From NCBI GenBank assembly GCA_025667525.1, contig CM046876.1, forward strand, positions 536,288,038-536,352,037: DNA of 64,000 nucleotides, read 5' to 3'. This stretch comes from Glebionis coronaria (lineage: Eukaryota > Streptophyta > Magnoliopsida > Asterales > Asteraceae). This document shows positions 49,076 to 59,331 of the stretch, one piece after another. How positions within the stretch are numbered: position 1 is the stretch's first letter; every line of letters starts with the position of its first letter. Under the pieces are notes generated by a model. That model did no database searches, was not told the origin of the DNA, and saw nothing but the letters and a program-made list of their open reading frames with translations. A program made the position numbers and the translations under genes.

Positions 49076-49245
49076 AAAAGATTCAACCTGATGCTGATTT
49101 GTTACAAGCTTTGGAGAAGCTTCTAGTGTTTCATGCGGCTGTTCTTCTGATTCTTATCTTGTTGATGCTGCTATTTGTTTTGCTGATTCAATCCTCGGGT
49201 TTTCTTTGCACGTTTTCCAGGAAACTTGAACTCAACAGGTCAAAT

Positions 49246-49263
49246 TCAAGTTTAGGGGAGGAT
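49246..49263 (+). promoter_or_regulatory. Copia-2 polypurine tract
   Basis: AGTTTAGGGGAGGAT directly before the 3' LTR. Confidence 0.88.
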
Positions 49264-49726
49264 TGTTAGGACCATTGTAATAGTTATATGTAATAGGTAG
49301 ACTAGGAGGTATGTAGTTCCTCCTGGTCCTAGTCGTAGTAGGAGCAAGTCCTGCTCCTGGTCCTAGTCGAAGTCAAACTTTATTATTTACTTAATATTCT
49401 GTTAGGATATGCATGAGATATGTTAGGAAAGGATATGCATATCAGTTTTACACGTTTTCATTAATGATGTATTAGGGTTTCCTTGTAGTATAAAAGGAAC
49501 CTTAGGCAGAAGGGTTATACACACCTTCACAACGTAGTTCTAGTCTTTATCGATATTAGAAATCCTTAGAAAGGATCAAGTTTTTATAGTTATTCTGTTT
49601 CTCTTGTTTATATTTATATTCTACATTCATATTGTGTATAGAGTCTCTTTGTGATTTGACTTGTGATTACAGAAGTCATTCACCGGTCCTGACAGGCTGC
49701 AAGATCTACTTCTGGTAGACCCAACA
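49264..49726 (+). repeat. Copia-2 3' LTR (463 bp)
   Basis: TGTTAGGACC...AGACCCAACA; differs from the 5' LTR by CACAACG for CACAAAACG, one A/G and the T/A in the last bases. Confidence 0.95.
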
Positions 49727-49827
49727 ACATGAGATTATTAATTAATAATATCTTAAGCTAAGTATTTATTGATTATTAAACTTTATAGTATAATTATACA
49801 TGATATAAAATGAGCATACGATTAGTT

Positions 49828-50115
49828 ATAGAAACATGTTAATTACAGAATTATACTAATTATGGCAACATGATAAATATGGAAACACATTAAATATGGT
49901 AACATGTTATTTATGGAAATACATTAAATATGGTAACATGCTATTTATAGAAACATGCTAAATATGGAAACTTTCTATTTTTGGAAACTTACTAATTATG
50001 GAAACTTTCTATTTTTAGAAACTTACTATTTAAGGAAACTTGCTATTTTTGGAAACTTACTATATATGGAAACCTGCTATTTTTGGAAAGTTATTATATA
50101 TAGAAACATGTTAAT
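49828..50115 (+). repeat. Array of about 19-bp units in the solo LTR
   Basis: Around 14 degenerate copies of TATGGAAACATGCTATTTT. It lies in the right part of the solo LTR. Confidence 0.82.
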
Positions 50116-51870
50116 TTTAGAAAGTTACCCATTATGTTACAACAAGTACTATAACACTCAAAACATGAAACACATGAATCTAAAACACATGAAACTATAA
50201 GAAACACATGATTTAAACATGAAGTAATAAGACAAGACAAGAACAAGTATAATAAGTATGAACACGTCAAGTAAACTAAATGACAAGTATGTACAAGTAA
50301 GACCGACTCTTATTCATGTCCCTTCATTATTTAGCTATCGTGAAGCCAAAGTGATATTCCACGTTCGTTTTCGTCTTCAATTACTGGACATAAGATACGG
50401 ATATTCCATCCTTCAGTAAGGACATTCTCTCCTATACTTAGGATTTCCCCGTTTGCAGCCATATGTTTTCCCCAGTAGTTAAGTGTCTTAAACACATCAG
50501 TATATGTATGATTATTTTAGATTGCCTAATCTATATACATGCATGCCAGTTTCACCTAGTTTTGGGGGTTCCATAACCATAGCACTAGAGGCACCAGTGT
50601 TATGACTCTTCTGCGGTGAGAGTGATTGCTCGCAGCGTCCCTTTACAGTATTTGACCTTTGTTATTATTATCATGTGGGACGAATGGGTGCATCCTAGGA
50701 CAAGTTAGTATGATTTCATGGTAACTGCGGTGTGTGCCTTGCATCTGTTACATGAGCTGATCCCTCCACTCATTTTATATATTAATTAGAGGCAGCCCCT
50801 CTAATTGCATGACGAGGTCACCCCTCTAAGTATTCATGTACGTTGATATAACATGATCTATATGGGCTCCAGGCATATTTAAAATACAGATTTTCAAGAT
50901 AAAATATAAGTCTTTTCAGAAATATAAACCAGTCTTATGAACTTAAACAAGGTTTTCCAGGACATACATTTATTCCGTTGCTATTCATTTCATTTCATTA
51001 CTTGCTTATGTTTATGCTTTACATTCTATGTTATATATCTGCACACTGAGCGTATTGCTCATCTGTATTTCTCTTTCCATGTCCTAATACGGCAGGTACT
51101 AAAGGGCAAAGCTAGGATTCAAGAGTACGTGCATGGAATGAGGCGCCAGTCTTCTTTCATTCTTTAATGCATTTACATACTTTTGCTTTGCTAGACATTG
51201 TTTAGTCCTTTCCTTTACATTCTTATTTATGCATTTCGTGTGTGGAGCTTATGTTGGATCCGATGTTTGTTTCCGGATTCTTTTATGGGCATTTAATGTT
51301 TAGAAATTTACCTTGCATGCTTTGATGACACGCCATAATTATCCTGTGATATTCCATTTATCAATGGGGTGTTACAACTGTGGTCAACGATGGTCAAGAG
51401 AGGTCAAACTTGCCGAAACTTGCAATCTTTGCCGAAAATACCGAAAACCCACTGTAAACATATGTTTATCACTTATATTAACTATATGTATGATAAGTTG
51501 TATTTTAAAGAAGAATATTGCGAAAAATAGCTAAAAGTCGTTATAAATACCCAAAACTTATCGAAAATACCAAAAATTTGCTAAAAATTCCAATTCGATT
51601 AATCACCGATTAATCCCGCCTAGAACGATTACAAGCTACAAGGTGATCGACCGGCCGGCTAACAATTCGCGATTTTTGCAACATTGCTCTTTATTTATCA
51701 TTGTCATTATCTTTAATCATTCTATCATGATCTCTTGATATAGTAAATGCTTTTGAAACAATACTAATTGGGCTAACTATTATGAAACCATTTTCAAATA
51801 ATAGTCACATCTAATGACCAACATAATTTTAATTAGGAAAACTATTCACCCCCTCTTTCTAGTTTCTACA

Positions 51871-52284
51871 AACTTTTATAAAATGACATGTCAGCTTATT
51901 TGTGGATGCATGTATGAAGGAGAATTTAAAAATAAATTTAAGTATGCCAATAATTCCACAAAAGATGTAGATTGGCAGGAGCTCAGGTGCCTTTTAGCAC
52001 CAACCATTGTCCACCCCTTAAGGAATAACTCCGGTAACTCTCTTGGACCAGAGGAGTAACACCTGAAGTGAGACAAGCCAAAACTTGACCCTCGAACTCA
52101 TATTCCACAAAGTCTCTCTAGTGTGTCAATAGGTATTGCGGATGCGGGTACCTATATGAAGCAAATAACAACGATGAGACTTGAACCTGGGTCAATTGAC
52201 TCAAGCAAAAGAGCTACACCTATTGGATAAATGCTCTAGTAGTAGTAAGTGTGAAAATAATTACATGACACATCATTTTGTAAA
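51871..52284 (-). repeat. SINE-like, tRNA-derived sequence (possible)
   Basis: On the minus strand TGTAGCTCTTTTGCTTGAG (A-box-like, near 52230) and GGTTCAAGTCT (B-box-like, near 52183) stand about 40 bp apart, as in tRNA-derived SINEs, followed by about 200 bp without coding. No target duplication or A/T tail was fixed. Otherwise the stretch holds nothing recognised. Confidence 0.3.
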
Positions 52285-52689
52285 AGTTTCAATAAAAATT
52301 TTTGTGAAAGTTTTTTATGGTTCTAGCATTTCTCAAACATGAAAAGTTCATACAACCACAGTCTCTTAAAACGAATTCGGCCATTCCAGCTACTCCTTAT
52401 GACACTTTCAATCAACACGACATTTGGACATACAACAACAAACCTCTAACATAATTCTGACAAAAAGACTCATACAAATAGTTCTAAAACTAGAACAACA
52501 TAGTTTATCCAAAAAAAAAAAACCCGTCATCTAAAGCCACATAACACCACTTGTATGAACAAAAATATGAAAATAGTTCAATTTAACATTCAAGATGAAA
52601 CTAGAAAAAACGTTAGACCATATAACGTTATACTCCGCGAGAAGAAATATACCAGTAACAAAATTACTATAGTACATTATTGTATGATA

Positions 52690-53247
52690 GAGAAAAGTTT
52701 AATTGAAACTGTGTTCTTTCTCACAAGTAAATGGACAAACTCTCACCATCTATTTTAGTTTGATCTAAAGGTGGATATTAACCTAAGATTTTGAAAAAAA
52801 CGTGGAGGGATCATTTTTGCCAAAAGTCTAAAAGTTTCAAAAATTGGGCGGAGGGACTAAAGTTGTAAACTTTCCGATCTAATTTTTATCAATGGTGATA
52901 TTTCACTAGTGATAAAAACAATGAAATATCACTAGGATAACGCAATAAAATATCACTGCTGATATTACACTGTAATTATATTTATTAAATATCACTAGTG
53001 ATATTTCATTGTGTTATCACTAGTGATATTTTATTGTTTTTTTATCACTAGTGAAATATCACCATTAATAAAAATTAGTTCAGAAAATTTATAATTTTAG
53101 TCCCTTCGCTGATTTTTTATAATTTTTAGACATTTTACCAAAAAAGGTCTCTCTGTGTTTTTTATGTGATTTAATATTAGGTAATGAATAGCTAGGATTA
53201 ATTTCATTGAATGAAAGTAATAAGAAAGATGCAAAATAACTCAACTC
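52690..53247. mobile_element. Fold-back MITE, 558 bp, 9-10-bp TSD (Mutator-like?)
   Basis: Inserted in block A: TTGTATGATA stands at 52680-52689 and 53248-53257, once in block B. The inside is a long fold-back (about 52780-53185) with arms near 190 bp and TATCACTAGTGATATTT repeated at the centre. Terminal repeats are weak (GAGAAAAGTTTAATTG against GAGTTGAGTTATTTTG). A 9-10-bp duplication suits Mutator-like transposases. Confidence 0.75.
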
Positions 53248-53318
53248 TTGTATGATAACCCTTTTAATAGAAATATAATTATAGTTTTATACTAAGAAGA
53301 GCTCATGGTACATTGTAG

Positions 53319-53490
53319 TTAGACATAGGTCGCATTATGATCATTTTTTAGTTACATAACAAATACAAAAGTTACATTCACAGATTGAATTGATTAATCT
53401 TCGTTTATCGTCTTATGAGTTAAGCATGTGTAACCATACAAATCTTCAGTGCGTGTCGTTAGACCAAATCTATGAATGATCTTTAGTTCC
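53319..53490 (-). pseudogene. Dead second exon of a defensin-like gene (block A)
   Basis: Matches the exon at 55530-55705 and keeps its splice acceptor (TTTAAAACAG). The second codon of the exon is TAA where the right copy has GAA; two Cys codons are changed (TGC to CGC, TGT to TAT) and the length differs by 4 bp, a frameshift. No matching first exon was found nearby. Confidence 0.7.
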
Positions 53491-53776
53491 CTGTTTTAAA
53501 GAAAAAAATAACACAACTTTGAAAAGGAATATTACTCTAATCTCTAATTAATAAATGCTAGTATGATTGTTGTAGACAAAAAATGTCAATCAGTCAATAT
53601 GCTGTTTTGCTATTACTACACTATCTTCAATGTCATGAGTAAAAAAGTGTTTTTATACAAAAAAAAAAGTTGATATCAAAGTTAAAACCAATTTGAATTT
53701 TGATACTCAACTTTATTTTATTACTTTAGATATTCAAATTATATATTGTACAAAATAATGATTTTTTCACTTTTTG

Positions 53777-55029
53777 ACGGATTTATGTATTTTCGTCAAA
53801 TATTTGACGATCATTCGTTAATCATTTTACATTTCAAGTTCATCACCACTATTATCACCATCAATCATCAATCATCATCATCACCATCACACTGCCCATG
53901 ACCATCACTAACATGCACCGCCTCAACTACCAACCTTATCCACCACCACCACAAACCATCGACCGCACCGTGATGGGTCGATCATCAGGTATACAAATTA
54001 TGCCTAATTCGGGTTCGGGTCAACCCGATTGACCCAAATAAAAAATTATTTTATTTTTTATTTCAATTTAATATAATTTATATTAAAAAAGAGAAAAAAA
54101 ATATTCTATTCTAACTCGGGTGGACTCAAACCCGAATAGAACCGAACCGACTAACCCGAGTTGAAATCGTATCAGATTCGGATAAATTATTTTTAGTCTC
54201 GACCCGACTCGAATAACCCATCCCAATTCCCACCCCACAACACAAATCACCAACCTATTGTCCCTGCCAACCATGATGGGTGCACAAGATCTTTTAAATG
54301 GTTTTTAAATCTGAAACTAATCCATATATCGTTTATATGAATCAAGGAGCTTTAAACGGGCATATTAGAAAATAATAATCCATCTTCGTAGTGGTTTTTA
54401 GAATATCTAATGTCATTAACATCATCGTCTTATGTCGTTGTTATTAATTCGTACAACCTTACAATTTTATATAGATTTCCTCACAAAATTAATATGGTGA
54501 CAAATTTAGGTGTTGCAAAGAAATTGTTCAATCTATTAAATTGCATTGCTTTTTTCTTAAAGTGATTTTCATTAAACAATTAAACGCGAATAGTTCTAGT
54601 TTAAATATGATCGTTTGCATCTTCAGGCAAGTGCTACAATGGTGGTAGTGGATAAGATTAGTGGTAGAGACGGTGTTTGATAGCGATGGTGCTGGGTAGG
54701 CTTTGGCGGTAGGTGCGATGATGATGGTACATACCGAATCATTGTTAAATATTTAGTGCAAAATACTCAAATTGGCCAAAATAGGTTAGATGCCTTTTTA
54801 TGCTAGAAAAAAATATGATACCTTTATTGGAAATAACACTTCAGTTTAGTATCTTTTTACCCTATCATTAACATATGCGTTTTAACATCTTGTTTACAAT
54901 AGTTTTGTAAATATGGTGTTTTTATTATTGTTATATTAGTGCTTACAATAGGTTATTGTTTACAATAGTTTCAATTTAATATAATTTATTGTTTACAATA
55001 GTTTAGAAATGATATAACCACAATGAAAC
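53777..55029. other. Spacer between the duplicated blocks
   Basis: No gene seen. Low-complexity CATCAC sequence near 53840-53900. At 54005-54240 CGGGT/ACCCG repeats like those inside hAT-2 suggest a worn MITE, without recoverable ends. Confidence 0.5.
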
Positions 55030-56000
55030 TTTCACAAAAACTTTTGTGAAAGTTTCTTTGTAGTTCTAGGGTTTCTAAAAAATAAGGGTTAATTTAAACG
55101 GTTGTTTAATCCTTCTTATTCGAGCTTAAATACTTACAACAACGATCTTTTAAAAAGAATTCGATCATTCCAACTACTCCTAATGACACTTTCAACCAAC
55201 ACGGCATTTGGATATACAACAACAACCTTTAACATACTTTTGACAAAAATGACTCATAAAAATAATTCTAAAACTAAAACGACATAAATTATCCAAAATC
55301 AAATAAAAAACCCCGTCATCCAAAACCACATAACACATGTATGAATAAAAATATGAACATAAGTTCGACATTTTAGATGAAACTCGCAAAAACATCCGAC
55401 CCTATAATGCTATATTTCGCAAGAAGAAGAATACTAGTAACAACATTACTACAGTACATTATTGTATGATAACCCTTTTCATATAAATATAATTATAGTT
55501 TTACATTAAAATCTCATGGCACATTATAGTTAGACATAGGTAGCGTTACGAGCATTTTCAGTAACACAACAAATACAAAAGTTACATTCACATATTGAAT
55601 TATATAATTCTTCTTTTCTCGGCTTCCGAGTTAAGCATGTGTAAGCACACAAATCTTCATTGCATGCCGTTGGACCAAATGCATAAATGTAAGGTCTTTC
55701 GTTCCCTGTTTTACAAAAAAAGAACATAACTTTAGATTGAAATATTACTCTAATCCCTAATAAAAAAATGCAAGTACGATTGTTGACGTCGTAGACAAAA
55801 AATGTCAATCAGTCAATATGTTGTTTTGCTATTGTTAGAGTTTCTTCAATGTCATGAGTAAAAAGGTGTTTTTACAAACAAAAAAAGTCAAATCGCAAAA
55901 ATATATCAAAATTAAAATTAATTTGAATTTTAATACTCAACTTTATTTCTTACTTTAGATATTCAAATTATTTTTTGTAAAAAGTAATGGTTTTTTTAAC
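55030..56000 (-). repeat. Right copy of the local duplication (block B)
   Basis: Partner of block A; carries the second exon, the 3' flank and part of the intron of the candidate defensin-like gene. Confidence 0.82.
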
Positions 56001-56629
56001 TTTTCAAAATATGTTATCGTTATTTTTTGGATGAATTAATTAATTACGGTAGTATCATATTTTGTTACAATTGCGCGACTAAAATCATTTGATTAAAATT
56101 ATGCTTGGTAATCGTTTTATGAATACTTAAAAAAAATCTTATTGTGTATAAAAAATACTCCGTAACTTTATTGATAAGACAAAAAAAGTTAAATAACCAA
56201 AATTTAAATTGACTTTAAAATTATGTTATTTTTTTTGTACGCTCAAAATAATATTTATGGGGTTATTTTGCCATAGCAACAAAATATTTCTTTTTCTCTC
56301 AATGTTATGTGTTTATAAAAGTGACTAAAAAATTACTCCCTCACAAGTCATAACCAGAGGTTTTTCAATAAAATTTTATTAGAAAGTTTTATTACAATAA
56401 ATATATGATCATTTATGTACAATAGTTTATTTTATGCAAATTCCAAATAAAAAAATAAATTAAATAAAGATGCACTTAGTGTAAAATAATTACTAGTACA
56501 ATTTAAGAACATGATACTTAAAATAACATTACCACAATATGCATGTAGGGCTCCAACTTCGTTCATAAAATACGTAGATAGAACATACAACAATAAAAAG
56601 TACAAAATTTTCTTATTCATTAGAAACAT
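55530..56629 (-). CDS. Candidate defensin-like secreted cysteine-rich peptide (two exons)
   Basis: Exon 1 is 56629-56533 and exon 2 is 55705-55530, giving 90 residues. Exon 1 encodes a signal peptide (MNKKILYFLLLYVLSTYF from the second ATG, 56620; the first ATG is 56629). Donor TGTG|GTAATG at 56533/56532; acceptor TTTTTTTGTAAAACAG|GG at 55706/55705; intron 827 nt; the phase (1) matches. The mature part has nine Cys: after the first, spacing is Cys-x13-Cys-x4-Cys-x3-Cys-x15-Cys-x-Cys-x2-Cys-x-Cys-Cys, containing the Cys-x3-Cys and Cys-x-Cys pairs of the CS-alpha-beta fold. Two exons with the signal peptide on the first is the usual DEFL gene plan. A TATA box lies 58 bp upstream. Likely secreted, perhaps in defence or reproduction; that is inference. 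Known DEFLs usually have 8 Cys and different spacing. Confidence 0.55.
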
Positions 56630-56686
56630 AACTATTGTTAGTATACAGGAAATGCTTTTTAAACATTCATCTCATGTGAAATTTGC

Positions 56687-56694
56687 TATTTATA
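56687..56694 (-). promoter_or_regulatory. TATA box of the defensin-like gene
   Basis: TATAAATA on the minus strand, 58 bp before the first ATG, leaving room for a leader of about 25-30 nt. Confidence 0.55.
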
Positions 56695-56944
56695 ATATGC
56701 TTTTCTAATAGTTAGCATTAACAACAATTAATAATGCTAATATTTTCATAAGTCAAACAAAACATGCTATTAAGTTTTAGCATTAAATAATCTAAGAATA
56801 CCATTTAAGAGAAAACAAATTATGTTATCCAAAGTACTTTTATTTATGTGCTTGCTTTAATGTCTACTAAAAGTATATTCACGTATGAATTTGCCATGTA
56901 CCAAATAGTTAACGATATGTTAATTGATTTGATGGTTGAACTGC

Positions 56945-57295
56945 TAATTTGATGATTCGGTTGGGTTGAATCGGTTATCGAATCAGTAACTCAATGATTC
57001 GATCGGGTTGATCCGATGTTCAAATCCGTGCACCAATGACTCGTCCGGGTTGACATGATGGTCGACCCGTTACCTAGCGCCTCGACCAGGTTAGCCTGAT
57101 GGTCGACCCCGTGACCCGATGACTTGATCATGTTGACCGATGGTCGATTGCATGAGACGATGACTCGCACGAGTTGACTCGATGGTCGAACCGGTAACCT
57201 AATGACTGGACCAAGTTAACTCGGTGGTCAATCTCATGACTCGATGACTCAATCGGGTTGACCCGATGATCGAACTCGTGACCCGATAATATTAT
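56945..57295. repeat. Minisatellite, about 42 bp x 8
   Basis: Degenerate tandem copies of GATGACTCGACCGGGTTGAC plus CCGATGGTCGAACCCGTGAC; a further partial copy stands at 57357-57395 after about 60 bp of other sequence. GC-rich in an AT-rich setting. No stable ORF. Confidence 0.88.
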
Positions 57296-57395
57296 GTGAA
57301 AAAGAAAATATTGAAATCTATATTAGGAAATGTTAAACAAATTTTAACATTTTCCGTGACCTGATGATTCGACCGGTGTAGCCCAGTAATCAACA

Positions 57396-58107
57396 ATTCC
57401 TATACACACTTTATAAAGTATATAAATAAATAGATATAAATACCTTTTTTATTTTAAATGTTTTTTCTAAATAAGACAAAAGTTATCTTTTATTAACTTA
57501 TTAAACAAATTAATTTTATAAATAGACTGAAAGGTATTATTTTGTTGATAACTTATTATTCTTTACCGAGTATAATTCGTTTATTTTATTTAGATATTGA
57601 GCATTTTTACAATATCGACTGTGTCAAAAGTGTGAGTTTGAATCATCTATTTATAGTTTTTGATCCATTTACAACGTAAAATTAAGTATCCTTTATGTCG
57701 TAGACTTTAATATCAATGTTTTCTTCAATACAATAACATTACCGACGACGTAGAAGGGGACAAGCGTCGTAGGCGTTCAACCAATGCAGTTTTCATACTG
57801 CGTTCCAAAGAGTTACGATGTAGAGGAGACAAAGCTTACGACGCAGACATGATATGCATTTACGCCGTAGGTTGTCTTGATTTCTAAAATTATCTTACGT
57901 TTTATCTATGACGTAGGCTATAAATCCACCACGTTGTAAAAGGCTTTGAATGTTTCTTCTTTGGCGTTAATTTGCACAATTTATTTTAGTTTTTCGTCAC
58001 TTGCTTGTTATTTTTTTGCAAAATAAATAATATGTGACTTTTTCACTCTTGACTTGTTAGTAACATAAACAAATGACCAAAAGAGCATTCAAATATTTGA
58101 TGTCATC
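57396..58107. other. AT-rich stretch with TACGACGTAG-like motifs
   Basis: No gene seen. From 57690 to 57925 at least seven variants of ACGACGTAG occur on either strand. The TTTGATGTCATCAAA palindrome at its right end may be the start of a minus-strand LTR. Confidence 0.5.
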
Positions 58108-58113
58108 AAATAA

Positions 58114-58135
58114 CCCCCCCCCCCCCCCCCCCCCC
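58114..58135. repeat. C22 homopolymer
   Basis: Twenty-two C followed by ACCCACCCTCCCCCAC. On the minus strand it is a G-rich tract just upstream of TGATGACATC, the position of a gypsy polypurine tract. Confidence 0.95.
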
Positions 58136-59331
58136 ACCCACCCTCCCCCACTTGATTTATACTTGCCTTCAAGTTGCCTTGTTAAAATCAATTTCTAAAA
58201 GATATTTCTTAAAAAATCAGAAAATATGAATTTAAGATATTCATATGCTAAGTAAATACTTATGCAAACAACCCACCAAATGAGGATAATAATCACTCAA
58301 CTCTCGTCCTAGTCTAAGTGTTATAACTTAAGGGTGATCATTCAATTGCTCAGTCATGAAAAAATATCTAATCATAGGCTTAGAAAGTACATTGATCTCC
58401 ACTACTTCGAGATCAATCCAAGACATTTCTTAAAGACACATGTTTACACATGCATGCTTAAATGGGTGAAAGAGTTAGATGAATACTTTTGGATGCACAT
58501 ATAATGGGTGTTAAAACAAAAACACGAAACATGTTGTCAGAATCCGTAATCTTATCATCAATAGTCACCATCCCTCCATAAGCTAAAGTGTCAAAGTGTG
58601 AGAATCGATCTTCACTAATAATCAGATTTGATTTATATAACGTACCAACTCAATAGTCATGTTAGAGTTATTAACAATACATTTTTAACAACATACATGT
58701 CGCCCGTGTAAGAATAATTTACGAACCATCAACTAAATCTTTAGTGTAAGAATAATTTACGAACCATCAACTAAAGCTTAGGTGTAAAGTTGTCACGAAA
58801 ACATAATATGAATTTTTATAAAAGATTAGTTTCTACATGTTTTACTAGTGACATGCACTAAAAATAAGTGTGATTCAGTTTAACACGGAAAGGCGACATG
58901 TAAATGTAGCAAATCGATAAACGCACCTAACACGTATAGGTTATTTGGTTGAACTTCTAAAAAATGCCTTCTTAAATTATCTCTTCATATACTGGTATTA
59001 AAGTTTCCCCACAAAAATTATCCTTGCACTTTCATAACATTTGAGATGAAACATACAACTTGAATAAACTTTACAAAACGATTTATGCAATTGATCTATG
59101 TTAGTACAACAATCGGTCGGGGCCGAGTACTAATGCGTACCAGTTGGGATGGATTAAACAAGATTTAAATTTAAAACACGAATTAACGAAATGAACTAAA
59201 AACGCACGGGCAAGTATGACCCATTCGTTTGTGTATAGATTTTTATGTGGTAATACTGAGATCGTTCACAGGGATCTAGAAAATCTATGATCATTCAAAA
59301 ATTGACTATAATCTTTTTGATTGTAGCAATA
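58136..59331 (-). other. Probable 3' interior of an older gypsy element
   Basis: No coding sequence. On the minus strand CTTGAAGGCAAGTATAAATC followed by a G-rich tract resembles the sequence before the 59332-60820 LTR (CTTGAGGGCAAGCAAAACTT). Weakly supported. Confidence 0.35.

Larger units (their letters stand above)
37572..49726 (+). mobile_element. Copia-2: complete 12.2-kb Ty1/Copia element with a third ORF
   Basis: LTRs 37572-38036 and 49264-49726, TSD ACATG (37567-37571, 49727-49731), initiator tRNA-Met primer site, gag, pol, ORF3, 3' repeats, polypurine tract. By eye the LTRs differ by two substitutions and one 2-bp gap, so the insertion is very recent. The gag, pol and third ORF match a large family I know from Asteraceae annotations. 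Despite its youth the reverse transcriptase box reads YVED and ORF3 has two stops. Confidence 0.96.
36149..51376 (+). mobile_element. Solo gypsy LTR (about 3.07 kb) split by Copia-2
   Basis: TGTAAAACCC...GGGTGTTACA, flanked by ACTGT (36144-36148, 51377-51381). Own sequence is 36149-37571 and 49732-51376. No coding interior, hence a solo LTR; Tekay-type by size and ends. The same family runs off the right window edge at 62879 on the other strand. The minus ORF at 36931-37263 lies within it and shows no domain. Confidence 0.85.
36054..51686. mobile_element. hAT-3: hAT-type MITE (about 400 bp) split by a solo LTR
   Basis: Ends CAGTGTTCCAAAA and TTTTTGCAACATTG (imperfect inverted repeats) flanked by CTCTTTAT (36046-36053, 51687-51694). 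Own sequence is 36054-36148 and 51382-51686, rich in CCGATTAATC and CTACAAGG. No transposase. Confidence 0.85.
34723..51870 (+). mobile_element. Copia 3' LTR (about 1.5 kb), split by a 15.6-kb nest
   Basis: TGTTAATGC...AGTTTCTACA. Own sequence is 34723-36053 and 51695-51870. The two pieces join at CTCTTTAT and then line up with the minus LTR at 33223-34695, including its end (TAATTTTAATTAGGA, TCTAGTTTCTA). All DNA between belongs to later insertions. Confidence 0.85.
52285..53776 (-). repeat. Left copy of a local duplication (block A)
   Basis: Matches 55030-56000 over its length once the 558-bp MITE is removed (shared: GTACATTATTGTATGATA, ACAAATACAAAAGTTACATT, TCAATCAGTCAATATG). Divergence is moderate, about 15%. 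It carries a dead exon of the defensin-like gene. Confidence 0.82.

Noticed and set aside
54005..54240. A third hAT-type MITE with CGGGTCAACCCG repeats
   Set aside because: No terminal repeats or 8-bp duplication could be fixed; kept only as a worn candidate.
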